Origin: JAZNBI01 sp045586995
Lineage (GTDB): Bacteria; Bacillota; Clostridia; Oscillospirales; CAG-272
Length of the DNA stretch: 40,121 bases
Assembly: GCA_045586995.1 (NCBI GenBank)
Contig: JAZNBI010000021.1
Coordinates: 1-40,121, forward strand
Direction: 5' to 3'
Position numbers and translations under genes: made by a program. Numbering within the stretch: the first letter of the stretch is position 1; each line of letters opens with the position of its first letter. Below, piece by piece: positions 14,938-23,785 of this stretch. The notes under the pieces are model-generated. The model was not told the origin of the DNA. It ran no database searches and was given only the letters and a program-made list of their open reading frames with translations.

Positions 14938-14966
14938 ATTATATACTTTTTTTATATCATAGTCAA
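14938..14966 (-). promoter_or_regulatory. Sigma-A promoter of the AI-2E permease/htpG operon
   Basis: On the reverse strand TTGACT (14966-14961) and TATAAT (14943-14938) are separated by exactly 17 bases, a near-perfect sigma-A promoter. The start site should be near 14931, giving a leader of about 74 bases before ATG 14857. Confidence 0.85.
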
Positions 14967-15009
14967 TAACAATTATTTAAAACTTTTGGTCGTACATTGT
15001 CTAAAACAC

Positions 15010-15038
15010 TTGAAAAACAGTAATATTTGTGATATTAT
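15010..15038 (+). promoter_or_regulatory. Sigma-A promoter of ispE
   Basis: TTGAAA (15010-15015) and TATTAT (15033-15038) are spaced by 17 bases. A start near 15045 leaves a short leader with the AGAGG ribosome binding site at 15057-15061 before GTG 15069. It also argues against translation from the TTG at 15051. Confidence 0.8.
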
Positions 15039-15068
15039 TTAAACATAAGCTTGAAAAGAGGTAAAAAA

Positions 15069-15932
15069 GTGAGAGCCATTAAAGCATACGCAAAAATAAA
15101 TCTTTTCCTTGATATTACAAAAAAGCGCAATGACGGGTTTCATGATATAGTGACTGTTATGCAAAAGGTTACGTTGGCCGATAATGTTAGTGTTGAAAAA
15201 ACGCTCGGAGAAGGCATACATATTTATACCAATTCAAAAAACGTTCCGCAAGGAAAAGAAAATATCGCCTATAAAGCGGCAAGCTTGTTTTTAAAGAAAG
15301 CCGGTATTACGGACAGAATAAATATAACGCTTGAAAAGAACATTCCCACCGAGGCGGGATTGGGCGGCGGCAGTTCCGATGCAGCCGCGGTGCTTGAGTT
15401 GTTAAATGCCGAATATAGCGGGGTAATTAGTAAAGACGAACTTTTAAAAATTGCTTTGGAGTTGGGCTCGGATGTGCCGTTCTTTTTAGAAGACGGAACC
15501 TCTCTGAACGTAGGACGAGGAGAAAAAAGCATTGAAAAATTTCCGAATTTAAACGGTTATATTGTTATCGCAAAAGGGAAATGCGGTATGTCTACAAAAA
15601 CGGCATATGGTCTTCTTGACCAAAAATACGCAAATAATTACAGAAAAAACAACGAAGCGTTGCTGGAAGGATTGTCTGTTTTATTAAGGGAGGGAAAAAA
15701 TACAAATATTTCAAAGTATCTTTACAATATATTTGAAGATGTCGTCGCTGCACCTCTTGCCGAAATCAACGACATGAAATCTGTAATGCTAAAATCGGGA
15801 GCGCTTGGGGCATTGATGAGCGGAAGCGGAAGTTCTGTGTTTGGAATTTTTGATAGCTTGGACAATGCTCAAAAGGCATATTATGATTTTGTTCATTCAA
15901 ACACAGATGCATGGATTTGTACGGCGGTATAA
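15069..15932 (+). CDS. ispE: 4-diphosphocytidyl-2-C-methyl-D-erythritol kinase
   Basis: From GTG 15069 the protein has 287 residues, the usual length. The N-terminal KAYAKINLFLDI, the GHMP-kinase ATP loop PTEAGLGGGSSDAAAV, and the C-terminal MSGSGSSVFGIF are all diagnostic of IspE. It phosphorylates CDP-methylerythritol in the MEP isoprenoid pathway; the last enzyme of that pathway, IspH, is encoded at the right end of the window. An upstream in-frame TTG (15051) lacks a ribosome binding site, whereas GTG 15069 has AGAGG seven bases before it. The DMT permease follows after 44 bases and is probably co-transcribed. Confidence 0.96.
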   Translation: MRAIKAYAKINLFLDITKKRNDGFHDIVTVMQKVTLADNVSVEKTLGEGIHIYTNSKNVPQGKENIAYKAASLFLKKAGITDRINITLEKNIPTEAGLGGGSSDAAAVLELLNAEYSGVISKDELLKIALELGSDVPFFLEDGTSLNVGRGEKSIEKFPNLNGYIVIAKGKCGMSTKTAYGLLDQKYANNYRKNNEALLEGLSVLLREGKNTNISKYLYNIFEDVVAAPLAEINDMKSVMLKSGALGALMSGSGSSVFGIFDSLDNAQKAYYDFVHSNTDAWICTAV

Positions 15933-15976
15933 ATAAACCGATTTTTTAGAACAATTTACTTGTGAGGAATACTATA

Positions 15977-16885
15977 ATGGTCAAAAAAATCATTTTTCCG
16001 TTACTTGCCGCAATAATTTGGGGAACTGCTTTTGCGGCGCAGAGAATCGGTTCGGAATTTGTTCCGCCGTTCGCATTTAATGCTGCGCGCAGTGCAGTTG
16101 CAGTAGTGGCTTTAGGTGTAATTTTGTTTATCGTTAATAGAGTTAAGCTTCATCGCGGCGATGCTAAAAGAAACAAGGGAAACTTAAAAGCGTTGATATT
16201 AGGCGGGATTTGTTGCGGTACAGCTATGGCGGTTGCAACGAGCTTGCAACAAATAGGGCTCGGTGAAACCGATGCTGGAAAAGCGAGCTTTATTACAGCG
16301 CTTTATATAGTGCTTGTACCTATTTTCGGTATTTTTATCCGCAGGCGGGCTTCCGCGCTCACTGCAGTCAGTGTTGCAATTGCCGTTGTTGGTATGTATT
16401 TGCTATGCGTGAGTGAAAATTTTACAATTCAAAAAAGCGATGTTTATGTTATTATTTGTGCGGCATGCTTCGCGATTCACATATTGATCATAGACCGCTT
16501 TGCTCCGCTTACGGATTGCATCGCGTTGTCGCTGGTGCAATTTGCGGTTATGACTGTCGAATCGGCAATTTTATCATTCTTGTTTGAAAGTCCGACTGTC
16601 GATGGTGTTTTGAATTGTATATGGCCTATACTCTACGTTGGTATCTTTTCCAGCGGTATTGCTTATACATTGCAAATTGAAGCTCAGAAATATTCAGACC
16701 CGACTGTCGTTTCGCTTTTGCTCAGCACCGAATCGGTTTTCGGTGCTTTGGCAGGAGTTATATTTTTACACGAAACTATGTCGAACAGAGAGTACTTTGG
16801 ATGTGCGCTTATGCTTTTAGCGGTTATGCTATCTCAAATTCCCATCGAGGTGTTTAAAAAAATTTTTCGTCTTAAAAACGACTAA
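15977..16885 (+). CDS. DMT superfamily (EamA) permease
   Basis: The 302-residue protein has about ten transmembrane segments in two EamA repeats. The first begins LLAAIIWGTAFAAQRIG, and the second shows the typical late block STESVFGALAGVIFLHE. The family exports metabolites such as amino acids, but the substrate cannot be told from sequence. An in-frame GTG at 15962 forms part of the ribosome binding site (GTGAGG), so ATG 15977, spaced nine bases from GAGG, is the likely start. It probably shares the ispE promoter and ends at a strong hairpin. Confidence 0.9.
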   Translation: MVKKIIFPLLAAIIWGTAFAAQRIGSEFVPPFAFNAARSAVAVVALGVILFIVNRVKLHRGDAKRNKGNLKALILGGICCGTAMAVATSLQQIGLGETDAGKASFITALYIVLVPIFGIFIRRRASALTAVSVAIAVVGMYLLCVSENFTIQKSDVYVIICAACFAIHILIIDRFAPLTDCIALSLVQFAVMTVESAILSFLFESPTVDGVLNCIWPILYVGIFSSGIAYTLQIEAQKYSDPTVVSLLLSTESVFGALAGVIFLHETMSNREYFGCALMLLAVMLSQIPIEVFKKIFRLKND

Positions 16886-16939
16886 AAAACAGGCATTTTG
16901 GATATATGTGATGTATCCTATCCAAAATGCCTGTTTTTT
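16884..16939. terminator. Bidirectional terminator between DMT permease and murA
   Basis: A perfect 21-bp inverted repeat (16884-16904 with 16919-16939) has an A-run at its left end and a T-run at its right end. It serves the two converging genes and includes the murA stop codon. Confidence 0.93.
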
Positions 16940-18230
16940 AGTTGGCCTCCGATAATTGCTCAGTGTCCGGAGAATATATTTTTTTGATATCGGCGCCTAT
17001 TGCTCTTAAATTACCTACAATATTATAGTAACCGCGTTCAATTGATTCTATACCCGAAATCTCGGTACGGCCTTCCGCCGCCAAGCCCGCAACGATCATT
17101 GCGGCGCCAGCTCTCAGATCCACAGCTTTAACAGGAGCGCCCGAAAGCTTTGGGACTCCGATAATAGTTGCCGTTTTTCCCTCGACAGTAATATTTGCTC
17201 CCATTTTTAAAAGCTCTTCAACATATCGAAAGCGATTTTCCCAAATGCCCTCGCTGACTATGCTTACACCGTCTGCCAAGGCAAGTATTGCGCTGAATTG
17301 AGGATGCATATCTGTTGGAAATCCGGGATAAGGAAGAGTTTTAATGTTTGCCGCCTTTAATTTACGATTGGATGTAACCGTGATATAATCGTCATATTCC
17401 TCAACCTCAACCCCCATTTCGAGAAGCTTTGCGGTAACCGATTCGACGTGCTTGGGAATTATATTTCTAATGTTAACCTTTCCACCCGTTAATGCGATAG
17501 CAGTCATATACGTTCCCGCCTCAATCATATCGGGAATAATTGTATAGGAGCATCCGCTGAGCTTTTTAACGCCGCGGATTTTGATTACACTTGTACCTGC
17601 TCCTACGATATTAGCTCCGCAGGTATTAAAAAAGTTAGCGAGGTCAACTATGTGCGGCTCTTTTGCCGCATTTTCAATAACAGTCATTCCATCTGCGAGC
17701 ACCGCAGCAAGCATTACGTTTATTGTGGCGCCTACCGAAGCAACGTCAAAATAAACCGAATTGCCGTGCAGACCGTTTTCAGCTGATACGGTAATATATC
17801 CGTTTTCGGCTTCATTGACAACCGCGCCAAGTGCTTGAAATCCTTTTTTGTGTTGGTCTATGGGACGATTTCCAAAATAGCATCCTCCGGGCCAACCCAC
17901 CTTTGCCTTGTGTACGCGTCCAAGCTCTGCACCCAATAAATAGTAAGATGCACGCATCTTTCCAACGAGATCCAAAGGAGAAGAGCCCGCTATAAAGTGT
18001 CGTGTATCTATTTCGACAGTGGTTTTGTCAATGAATTTAACACTTGCTCCCATCATTTTGAGGATATCCAAGGAGAGCGTTACGTCACTGACAGAGGGAA
18101 GATTTTCGATTGTGCATTTGTCATTTACTACAATAGTTGCAAAGATAATGGGTAGGGCAGCATTTTTCATTCCGTTTATAAAAATGTCCCCGTAAAGTTT
18201 ATTACCGCCGTTGACCAAAATTTTTTCCAT
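16938..18230 (-). CDS. murA: UDP-N-acetylglucosamine 1-carboxyvinyltransferase
   Basis: The 430-residue protein is a complete EPSP-synthase-fold MurA. K22-N23 (NGMKNAALP) binds UDP-GlcNAc. The flexible active-site loop is GWPGGCYFGNRPID, with C117 as the catalytic cysteine attacked by fosfomycin. Later blocks include PDMIEAGTYM, PGFPTDMHPQ and RAGAAMIVAGL. It performs the first committed step of peptidoglycan synthesis, and murB for the second step lies at 27433. SD is weak. The gene appears to have its own promoter with an extended -10 at 18313-18321. Confidence 0.97.
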   Translation of the reverse strand: MEKILVNGGNKLYGDIFINGMKNAALPIIFATIVVNDKCTIENLPSVSDVTLSLDILKMMGASVKFIDKTTVEIDTRHFIAGSSPLDLVGKMRASYYLLGAELGRVHKAKVGWPGGCYFGNRPIDQHKKGFQALGAVVNEAENGYITVSAENGLHGNSVYFDVASVGATINVMLAAVLADGMTVIENAAKEPHIVDLANFFNTCGANIVGAGTSVIKIRGVKKLSGCSYTIIPDMIEAGTYMTAIALTGGKVNIRNIIPKHVESVTAKLLEMGVEVEEYDDYITVTSNRKLKAANIKTLPYPGFPTDMHPQFSAILALADGVSIVSEGIWENRFRYVEELLKMGANITVEGKTATIIGVPKLSGAPVKAVDLRAGAAMIVAGLAAEGRTEISGIESIERGYYNIVGNLRAIGADIKKIYSPDTEQLSEAN

Positions 18231-18312
18231 ATATAAATCACCGCTTCCAATATATCAGAAGTTTTGTCCTTTACAATTCTAAAATGTTGAATAGGGATTC
18301 GTGAATCAATTT

Positions 18313-18321
18313 ATTATAACA
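18313..18321 (-). promoter_or_regulatory. Extended -10 promoter of murA
   Basis: On the reverse strand TGTTATAAT forms an extended -10 element (TGnTATAAT). The region 17 bases further upstream (TTTATT) is a poor -35, as is usual for extended -10 promoters. The predicted leader is about 75 bases. Confidence 0.55.
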
Positions 18322-18405
18322 CGCAATTGAGAAAAAATAAATAGTTTTTATAAATATTCTCAATAAACAGTATATATAAAAAGCAGAAAAATGTGATAAA
18401 TTAAA

Positions 18406-19512
18406 TTATTCGGTGGTTAAAGAAAGATTTTTGTAATATGCTACCGTCAAATCCACAACCATTCCATAGCTTCTGGACCCTTGGATTTGCAAGTAGGTGT
18501 CGTTTATTTGTCCTGTAACCTTTCCTATCGTCGAATCTTTATATTTATCGTAGAATTCAGAATATGCACGAAGCTCGTGCTTCACTGCATCGGGGAGTTT
18601 TTGCGAAATTTCGAAATAAAGCTCAGAATCAGCGCGGTATAACGCGCTTGCAATATATTCATACATATTCAGATATGCCGAATAACGTATATACGCATCA
18701 TCGGATTTCGAACACACCAAAAACGCGACAAAATTGGCTTCGTCCTCTCGAGCAATTCCTCGTTGATGAGCAAATTCATGAGCTGCCGTAAAGGGAAGCG
18801 TATAATCCGGGAAAACAATATTTATATTTGCTTCACCTGTAAAATATGTGTATATTCCCGTAATGTGAGTGTATGACATAAGCTCACTTAGCATGACCGG
18901 CTTGATATTACTGTTCAAACTTTGTATAAAATCATATTGAGGAGTGATTTTGTCATAAGCAGAGATCAGCTTTTTGCTCATTTCTTTGATAGAATACGGC
19001 ATTACGGAAAATCCACCGTTTTCAAATTCGAGATTGGAAAGCTCGGATTCCATTTGAGCTATCAGCTCCTCTGCCACAAAGCAAAGATCTTCCGCGCTTA
19101 CATCTTTTTGTTCAAGATTTAAGTGCTCATCAATGGTCTTTGCATGATAACCAATACCAAAGCTGAAAATATAAAGCGAAAAAAAGGTAGATGCAATCGA
19201 GAGAAGCATAATGCAATAAGAAGCGACATCGCGCCAGGTGTTGCATTTTTTTCTTATGGCGTAAATAATGAGTAATACAACGGCGAAAGGAAGGAGCAAG
19301 AAAAGGATTTCAGATAGCGAAAAGGGGATCCAATTCGTCAAGATCGCAAGCAAAGCCCTGAATACCGTGCTGATATTTGTATTGAAGTATTCGGCAAAAT
19401 CAACATTATTTATTGCAATGGTATTGCATATAATTCCTATTGCCAATATTGAAAATATAATTATTGAGGGCAGTGAAATCAATTTCGAGCCGTTTTTGAC
19501 ATTGTTATTCAT
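18406..19512 (-). CDS. DUF3810 membrane protein with zinc-metallopeptidase motif
   Basis: The 368-residue protein has an N-terminal transmembrane segment (about 14-34), a second pair (70-88 and 98-122), then a soluble domain. That domain holds HEFAHQRG (H245, E246, H249), an HExxH zinc-metallopeptidase signature, followed by EDEANFVAFL with a candidate third ligand E258. This layout matches DUF3810. The catalytic domain probably faces outward, since two or more hydrophobic helices precede it. The substrate is unknown. Its start overlaps the end of the rluA-type gene by eight bases, so both are co-translated. No terminator separates it from murA. Confidence 0.87.
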   Translation of the reverse strand: MNNNVKNGSKLISLPSIIIFSILAIGIICNTIAINNVDFAEYFNTNISTVFRALLAILTNWIPFSLSEILFLLLPFAVVLLIIYAIRKKCNTWRDVASYCIMLLSIASTFFSLYIFSFGIGYHAKTIDEHLNLEQKDVSAEDLCFVAEELIAQMESELSNLEFENGGFSVMPYSIKEMSKKLISAYDKITPQYDFIQSLNSNIKPVMLSELMSYTHITGIYTYFTGEANINIVFPDYTLPFTAAHEFAHQRGIAREDEANFVAFLVCSKSDDAYIRYSAYLNMYEYIASALYRADSELYFEISQKLPDAVKHELRAYSEFYDKYKDSTIGKVTGQINDTYLQIQGSRSYGMVVDLTVAYYKNLSLTTE

Positions 19513-20437
19513 TATTAATACCTTTTCTATAAATGAGAAGATTGGCGGCGCGCTCCATATCCTGGGGAAGCGGCGCTGTTATATCAATTCGCGTTTGCGT
19601 TTTTGGATGTAAAAAGCTCACGGATGCGGCGTGAAGCGCATGCCTATGTATAAAGCAGGACTCCTTTCCGTAGAGCCAATCTCCCAAAATCGGATGACCT
19701 ATAGATGAAAAATGAAGTCGTAATTGATGAGTGCGTCCTGTGATAGGGGTAGCTTCAACCAAAGAGAAATTATCACCCAACGCAATAGGGCGATAAAGAG
19801 TTTTTGAATACTCGGCTTCGGGAGATGCGTCGCAGACCTCACGCAAGATCACCCCTTCTTTTGCTCGGCGCATATACGTTTCTACCTTGCCTTCGCAATC
19901 TAATATGCCTTCAAGTATGGCAATGTATTTTTTATTGATGCGTTTTTCAAACATCTGCTTTGATAAGCTTGCTGCTGATATTTTATTTTTTGCAACGAGA
20001 ACAGCTCCGCTGGTGTCTTTATCAAGACGAGTAATAGGTCTGAACACAAAGGGAATATTTTGCGACCTATAATGATAACACAGAGCATTGGCGAGCGTAT
20101 CGTCAAAATGACCGTGAGAAGGATGGGTAGGCATACCTGCGGGTTTATTTATTATAATGACATCATCGTCCTCATATAAAATGTCGATGGGCAGTTCGGT
20201 CGGAACGACGCTTGAAGCTTCGACATCAGTTTCGGTATCCTCGACGCTAAGAGAAAGTACATCTCCGATATTCAGAAGATATCGAACGGTAACGTGTTTT
20301 CCGTTTACGAGAATCCCGCGCGGATTTTTCTTCATATCGGCTATAATTTTGGAAGAAAGCTTTAAATGGGTTTTTAACACATATAATACATTCTTTCCGC
20401 ATAAATCATCAAAAATACTTATTTCCATATTAAACAT
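19505..20437 (-). CDS. RluA-family pseudouridine synthase
   Basis: The 310-residue protein has an N-terminal S4-like RNA-binding part (about 20-65) and the RluA catalytic core. The core contains DVIIINKPAGMPTHPS, TRLDKDTSGAVLVAKN with catalytic D139, and GRTHQLRLHFSSIGHPILGD. It isomerises uridine in rRNA or tRNA, most likely 23S rRNA as for RluD-like proteins, but the target base is not decided by motifs. No good ribosome binding site precedes either ATG 20437 or ATG 20428, so the start is uncertain by three codons. It is followed by the DUF3810 gene with an eight-base overlap. Confidence 0.92.
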   Translation of the reverse strand: MFNMEISIFDDLCGKNVLYVLKTHLKLSSKIIADMKKNPRGILVNGKHVTVRYLLNIGDVLSLSVEDTETDVEASSVVPTELPIDILYEDDDVIIINKPAGMPTHPSHGHFDDTLANALCYHYRSQNIPFVFRPITRLDKDTSGAVLVAKNKISAASLSKQMFEKRINKKYIAILEGILDCEGKVETYMRRAKEGVILREVCDASPEAEYSKTLYRPIALGDNFSLVEATPITGRTHQLRLHFSSIGHPILGDWLYGKESCFIHRHALHAASVSFLHPKTQTRIDITAPLPQDMERAANLLIYRKGINNE

Positions 20438-20447
20438 CGTATTTTAT

Positions 20448-20488
20448 TAAAAATCGCTTTCGAATCAGTAACAAGAAAGCGATTTTTA
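20448..20488 (-). terminator. Terminator after the aminotransferase gene
   Basis: A 14-bp perfect stem (20448-20461 with 20475-20488) with a 13-base loop follows the reverse aminotransferase gene by seven bases. AT-rich arms end in a T-rich tail on the reverse strand. It lies directly upstream of the rluA-type gene. Confidence 0.82.
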
Positions 20489-20495
20489 ATAAAAA

Positions 20496-21668
20496 TTATT
20501 TTTTGAAATCTTTTATAAACGCTTCGATTCGTTCAAGCGCTTCGGTAATATGTTTTACGGAATATGCATAAGAAATTCTGACAAATCCCTCGCCACATTC
20601 ACCGAATGCCGTTCCCGGAACAACTGCGCACTTGTAATCATACAAAAGCTTTTCGGCAAACTTTTCACTCGAAAGACCGAATTTTGAAATGTCGGGGAAA
20701 ATGTAAAAAGCGCCCTTCGGCTCGAAAGAATCTATTCCGATACTTTTAAGACCGTTATAAATATATCTGCGGCGTCGGTTATACTCGGTTGTCATCATTT
20801 CTATATCGGGATCTCCGTTTTTCAACGCCTCAATGGCGGCAAACTGAGATGTTGTTGGCGCGCACATAATTGCATATTGATGTATTTTAAGCATTTGCTT
20901 TGTCAAAATCTCAGGCGCGCAAAGATAACCAAGACGCCAACCGGTCATTGCGTATGTTTTTGAAAATCCACTGACAAGTATTGTTCGTTCGCGCATTCCC
21001 GGAATGTTTGCGATAGAAACGTGCTGAGTATCGTAGGTCATTTCAGCGTATATTTCATCGGAAAGCACGGCAATATTAGTGTCCCTTAATACCTCTGCGA
21101 TTCCTTCAAGGTCTTCTTTTGTCATAATGGCGCCGGTAGGGTTGTTTGGATAGGGCAGTACAAGCATCTTGGTTTTAGGTGTAATTGCCTTTTTCAGTTC
21201 GTCGGGAGTAAGCTTGAATTGGTTTTCAAATTTTGTATTAATGATAACCGGCTTGCCTCCTGCAATTGTTACGAGCGGATCGTAGCAAACAAAAGCGGGC
21301 ATTGGAATAATAACCTCATCTCCTGGATTGATAACTGCACGCATAGCTATATCAATGGCTTCAGAACCGCCTACGGTAACAATAATTTCGGATTCGGGAG
21401 CATAAGAAAGTGAAAAACGCCTGTTCATATAGTTTGAGATTTCTTTTCTGAGCTCGAGAGTTCCCGAGTTTGAAGTATAATATGTTTTGCCGTGTTCAAG
21501 ACTTTCAATTCCGGCTTCGCGTATGTGCCACGGAGTAACAAAATCGGGTTGCCCAACTGTCAAAGCAACTATATCCTTTGCGTTTTCAACCAAATCAAAA
21601 AACTTTCTGATTCCGGATTTTTTTACCCCGACAATATTTTCCGAAAGAATTTTGTTATAATCAATCAT
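20496..21668 (-). CDS. Pyridoxal-phosphate aminotransferase, class I/II
   Basis: From ATG 21668 the protein has 390 residues and is a fold-type I aminotransferase of the aspartate/aromatic type. Seen are GQPDFVTPWHIR, YTSNSGTLELRKEI, PYPNNPTGA, DEIYAEMTY and the PLP lysine K237 in SGFSKTYAMTGWRLGY. The longer frame starting at 21743 runs through the Lrp gene and is not the start. GAGGAG ends ten bases before ATG 21668. The start overlaps the stop of the Lrp gene by eight bases (ATGATTGA). Lrp-aminotransferase pairs usually reflect amino-acid-responsive control; the amino acid is not known. Confidence 0.93.
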   Translation of the reverse strand: MIDYNKILSENIVGVKKSGIRKFFDLVENAKDIVALTVGQPDFVTPWHIREAGIESLEHGKTYYTSNSGTLELRKEISNYMNRRFSLSYAPESEIIVTVGGSEAIDIAMRAVINPGDEVIIPMPAFVCYDPLVTIAGGKPVIINTKFENQFKLTPDELKKAITPKTKMLVLPYPNNPTGAIMTKEDLEGIAEVLRDTNIAVLSDEIYAEMTYDTQHVSIANIPGMRERTILVSGFSKTYAMTGWRLGYLCAPEILTKQMLKIHQYAIMCAPTTSQFAAIEALKNGDPDIEMMTTEYNRRRRYIYNGLKSIGIDSFEPKGAFYIFPDISKFGLSSEKFAEKLLYDYKCAVVPGTAFGECGEGFVRISYAYSVKHITEALERIEAFIKDFKK

Positions 21669-22143
21669 GAATGAAATCTCCTCTTTCGTCGGGCTGCTGA
21701 GCGCGGTAAACCACGCCTTTATCTTTATATTTGCATAATACAAAGTGAGTTGCTGTGGAAATTACAGATTCGATAGACGCAAGCTTTTGGGAAACGAAAA
21801 ACGCAACCTCTTTCATAGTTTTACCTTCGATTTGAACGGCAAGGTCATATCCGCCGGACATAAGATAAACACTTTGAACCTCAGGGTATTCAAGAATCTT
21901 TTCTGCTGTTTTATCAAAGCCGTGATCTCTTTGAGGAGTTAGCTTGACCTCAATGAGTGCTGATACATATTCGCGGTCGGTTTTTCCCCAGTCTATAATA
22001 GTTTTATATCCGAGAATTACACCTTGTTTTTCATACTCATTTATTTTTTCTTTTATTGCTTGCTTGTCTTCGTCAAGCATTACTGCGAGTTGATCGGCAG
22101 TAAGTGTTGCGTTTTCTTCAAGTATTTTAAGAAGCTTATCCAT
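21661..22143 (-). CDS. Lrp/AsnC-family transcriptional regulator
   Basis: The 160-residue protein has an N-terminal winged helix-turn-helix (about 1-50, with TADQLAVMLDEDKQAIKEKINEYE) and the connecting GVILGYKTIIDW strand. A C-terminal RAM/ligand domain follows (about 65-140, ending AVQIEGKTMKEVAFFVSQKLASI). The family binds amino acids and controls amino-acid metabolism. It lies 18 bases after the MutS-like gene and overlaps the aminotransferase it probably controls. The gene has a mid-operon position, so autoregulation from an adjacent promoter is not evident. Confidence 0.93.
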   Translation of the reverse strand: MDKLLKILEENATLTADQLAVMLDEDKQAIKEKINEYEKQGVILGYKTIIDWGKTDREYVSALIEVKLTPQRDHGFDKTAEKILEYPEVQSVYLMSGGYDLAVQIEGKTMKEVAFFVSQKLASIESVISTATHFVLCKYKDKGVVYRAQQPDERGDFIHD

Positions 22144-22161
22144 TTTTATTCTCCCATAGAT

Positions 22162-23763
22162 TTATATAATATTATTTACAATATTCTCATAAGTAAGGCC
22201 GTATTTTGCGGCAATGTCACGAGCATAGCTTTTACCGTCGGGCTTCGTTCGGGTGATGATGAACGAACGTCTGCCTTCTCCTTCGATTCCTGCGACCAAA
22301 GTATCAATGGGGACACCGCCGTCAGACGCAGTTCTCGCATTGATATTGTTTATCTCTGAAGCCAATTCATGAAGGTGAGTCGAAAAGATCCCACGGCAAC
22401 CGACCTTACTAAATGCGGCAAGCACTTCTGCTGCGATATACGATGCTTCGTATGAACCCGTGGACGAAAGTGATTCATCCAAAAGAATTAAGCTGTGTTC
22501 GGTAACTCTGTCAAAAATTTCGCGAAGACGGGCGCATTCCTCTCCCAGGCGTCCTTTATCAATAGTATCCTCCGCTCCTGTAGGGAAGTGAGTAAAAATT
22601 GAATCAACAGGGCTTATTACCGCACTTGTTGCAGGTACAAACATACCGAGCTGCATCATGACCTGGGCTATACCCATAGCGCAGGTTATAACGGATTTTC
22701 CGCCTCGATTGGGTCCGGTAAGAACATATATCATTGCTTTTTCATCAAAAGCTATATCGTTTGTAACAATACTGTCCTCGATTTTTAGCGCGACACACGG
22801 ATTGTAAAGTCCTTGAGCTTCAAATTTTCTTTCTTCAATATTTGCTAAGGTTGGAGTGCAAAGCGCACACCCCTTATTTTTCAGCGAATTCATAAATTCC
22901 GCGCCCTTGACAAGAAATTCTATTTCAGGCATAAGCCCCAGCAAGAAATCTGTGTTGTCCAAAACATAAGCTTGAACTATCTTCTTCCATGAGCGTAGCG
23001 AGGATTTGTATACATCGTTTATTGCCGAGTTAAAGGCAAGAGAAAGCGCTGTTTTTTGATTTTCGGATTGCTTTTTTCCAAACGGCACTAAACTTGCAAT
23101 ACAGGTGTATTCATCGTCCTTGAAATTAAGACGCAGTATTTTTTCCAAAGCGTCGCCCGAGTGAAACAATTCGGGGTTGATGGAGAGTACGCCCGCTTCT
23201 TTGGGTCTGAGTTGTGCATCAAGATTAACTCCGATAGTAACGCTCTTTATCTCGCGAACTCTATTCGTAAGTTCCGCGAGCTTTTTATTTAGATCGATAT
23301 AATAATCACTTTCGGCAAGCTCTGCGATTCTGTTCGCAAGAGCCGTAAACGCTTTTCCCCTAATATTGTTGCGTACCTTTTTTAATCCCGAATTGAGCGT
23401 GTCGATACATGAGATATAGAGCTCAATCTCGGTTATGCTGGAAAGATAGGAATTTGTATCTCCGCTGTCGGCTTCGAGTCTTCTCAGCTCCAAAATATCG
23501 CGAAGAATGGGGAGCAACGAGTTGAGAGTGCGCGAAATTTCCGGATTGTTCATAATATCCGAAAAGGTTCCTATGCGATATTTAATAACTTCGGGCGAGG
23601 AAGTGAAGTATTCTGACAAATTACTGTTGTTCAGCTCGAATAACTCGGTTATACCAAGCTCGTAAAGGACAAACATATCAATGTTTGGTCTGTCCTTATC
23701 GGCATAATGAAGCATTTGCGATTTTGAAGAAGGAAAAATAAGAGAAAAATCGGAAAAATCCAT
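22162..23763 (-). CDS. MutS-family ATPase without mismatch-recognition domains
   Basis: The 533-residue protein has helical lever/clamp-type regions (about 50-290) followed by the MutS ATPase: Walker A GPNRGGKS (350-357), Walker B LILLDE (425-430) and the H-loop STHLHEL. The N-terminal mismatch-binding and connector domains of MutS1 are absent, and no Smr nuclease domain is present as in MutS2. It thus belongs to the less-studied MutS-related groups, and a role in ordinary mismatch repair is unlikely. It follows the tyrosine recombinase gene by 22 bases in one operon. Confidence 0.88.
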   Translation of the reverse strand: MDFSDFSLIFPSSKSQMLHYADKDRPNIDMFVLYELGITELFELNNSNLSEYFTSSPEVIKYRIGTFSDIMNNPEISRTLNSLLPILRDILELRRLEADSGDTNSYLSSITEIELYISCIDTLNSGLKKVRNNIRGKAFTALANRIAELAESDYYIDLNKKLAELTNRVREIKSVTIGVNLDAQLRPKEAGVLSINPELFHSGDALEKILRLNFKDDEYTCIASLVPFGKKQSENQKTALSLAFNSAINDVYKSSLRSWKKIVQAYVLDNTDFLLGLMPEIEFLVKGAEFMNSLKNKGCALCTPTLANIEERKFEAQGLYNPCVALKIEDSIVTNDIAFDEKAMIYVLTGPNRGGKSVITCAMGIAQVMMQLGMFVPATSAVISPVDSIFTHFPTGAEDTIDKGRLGEECARLREIFDRVTEHSLILLDESLSSTGSYEASYIAAEVLAAFSKVGCRGIFSTHLHELASEINNINARTASDGGVPIDTLVAGIEGEGRRSFIITRTKPDGKSYARDIAAKYGLTYENIVNNII

Positions 23764-23785
23764 TTTATTAACCTTTCTTTTATAG

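Noticed and set aside
15051..15068. TTG start for IspE at 15051
   Set aside because: No ribosome binding site precedes it. GTG 15069 has AGAGG at good spacing and gives the conserved KAYAKINL start near residue 5.
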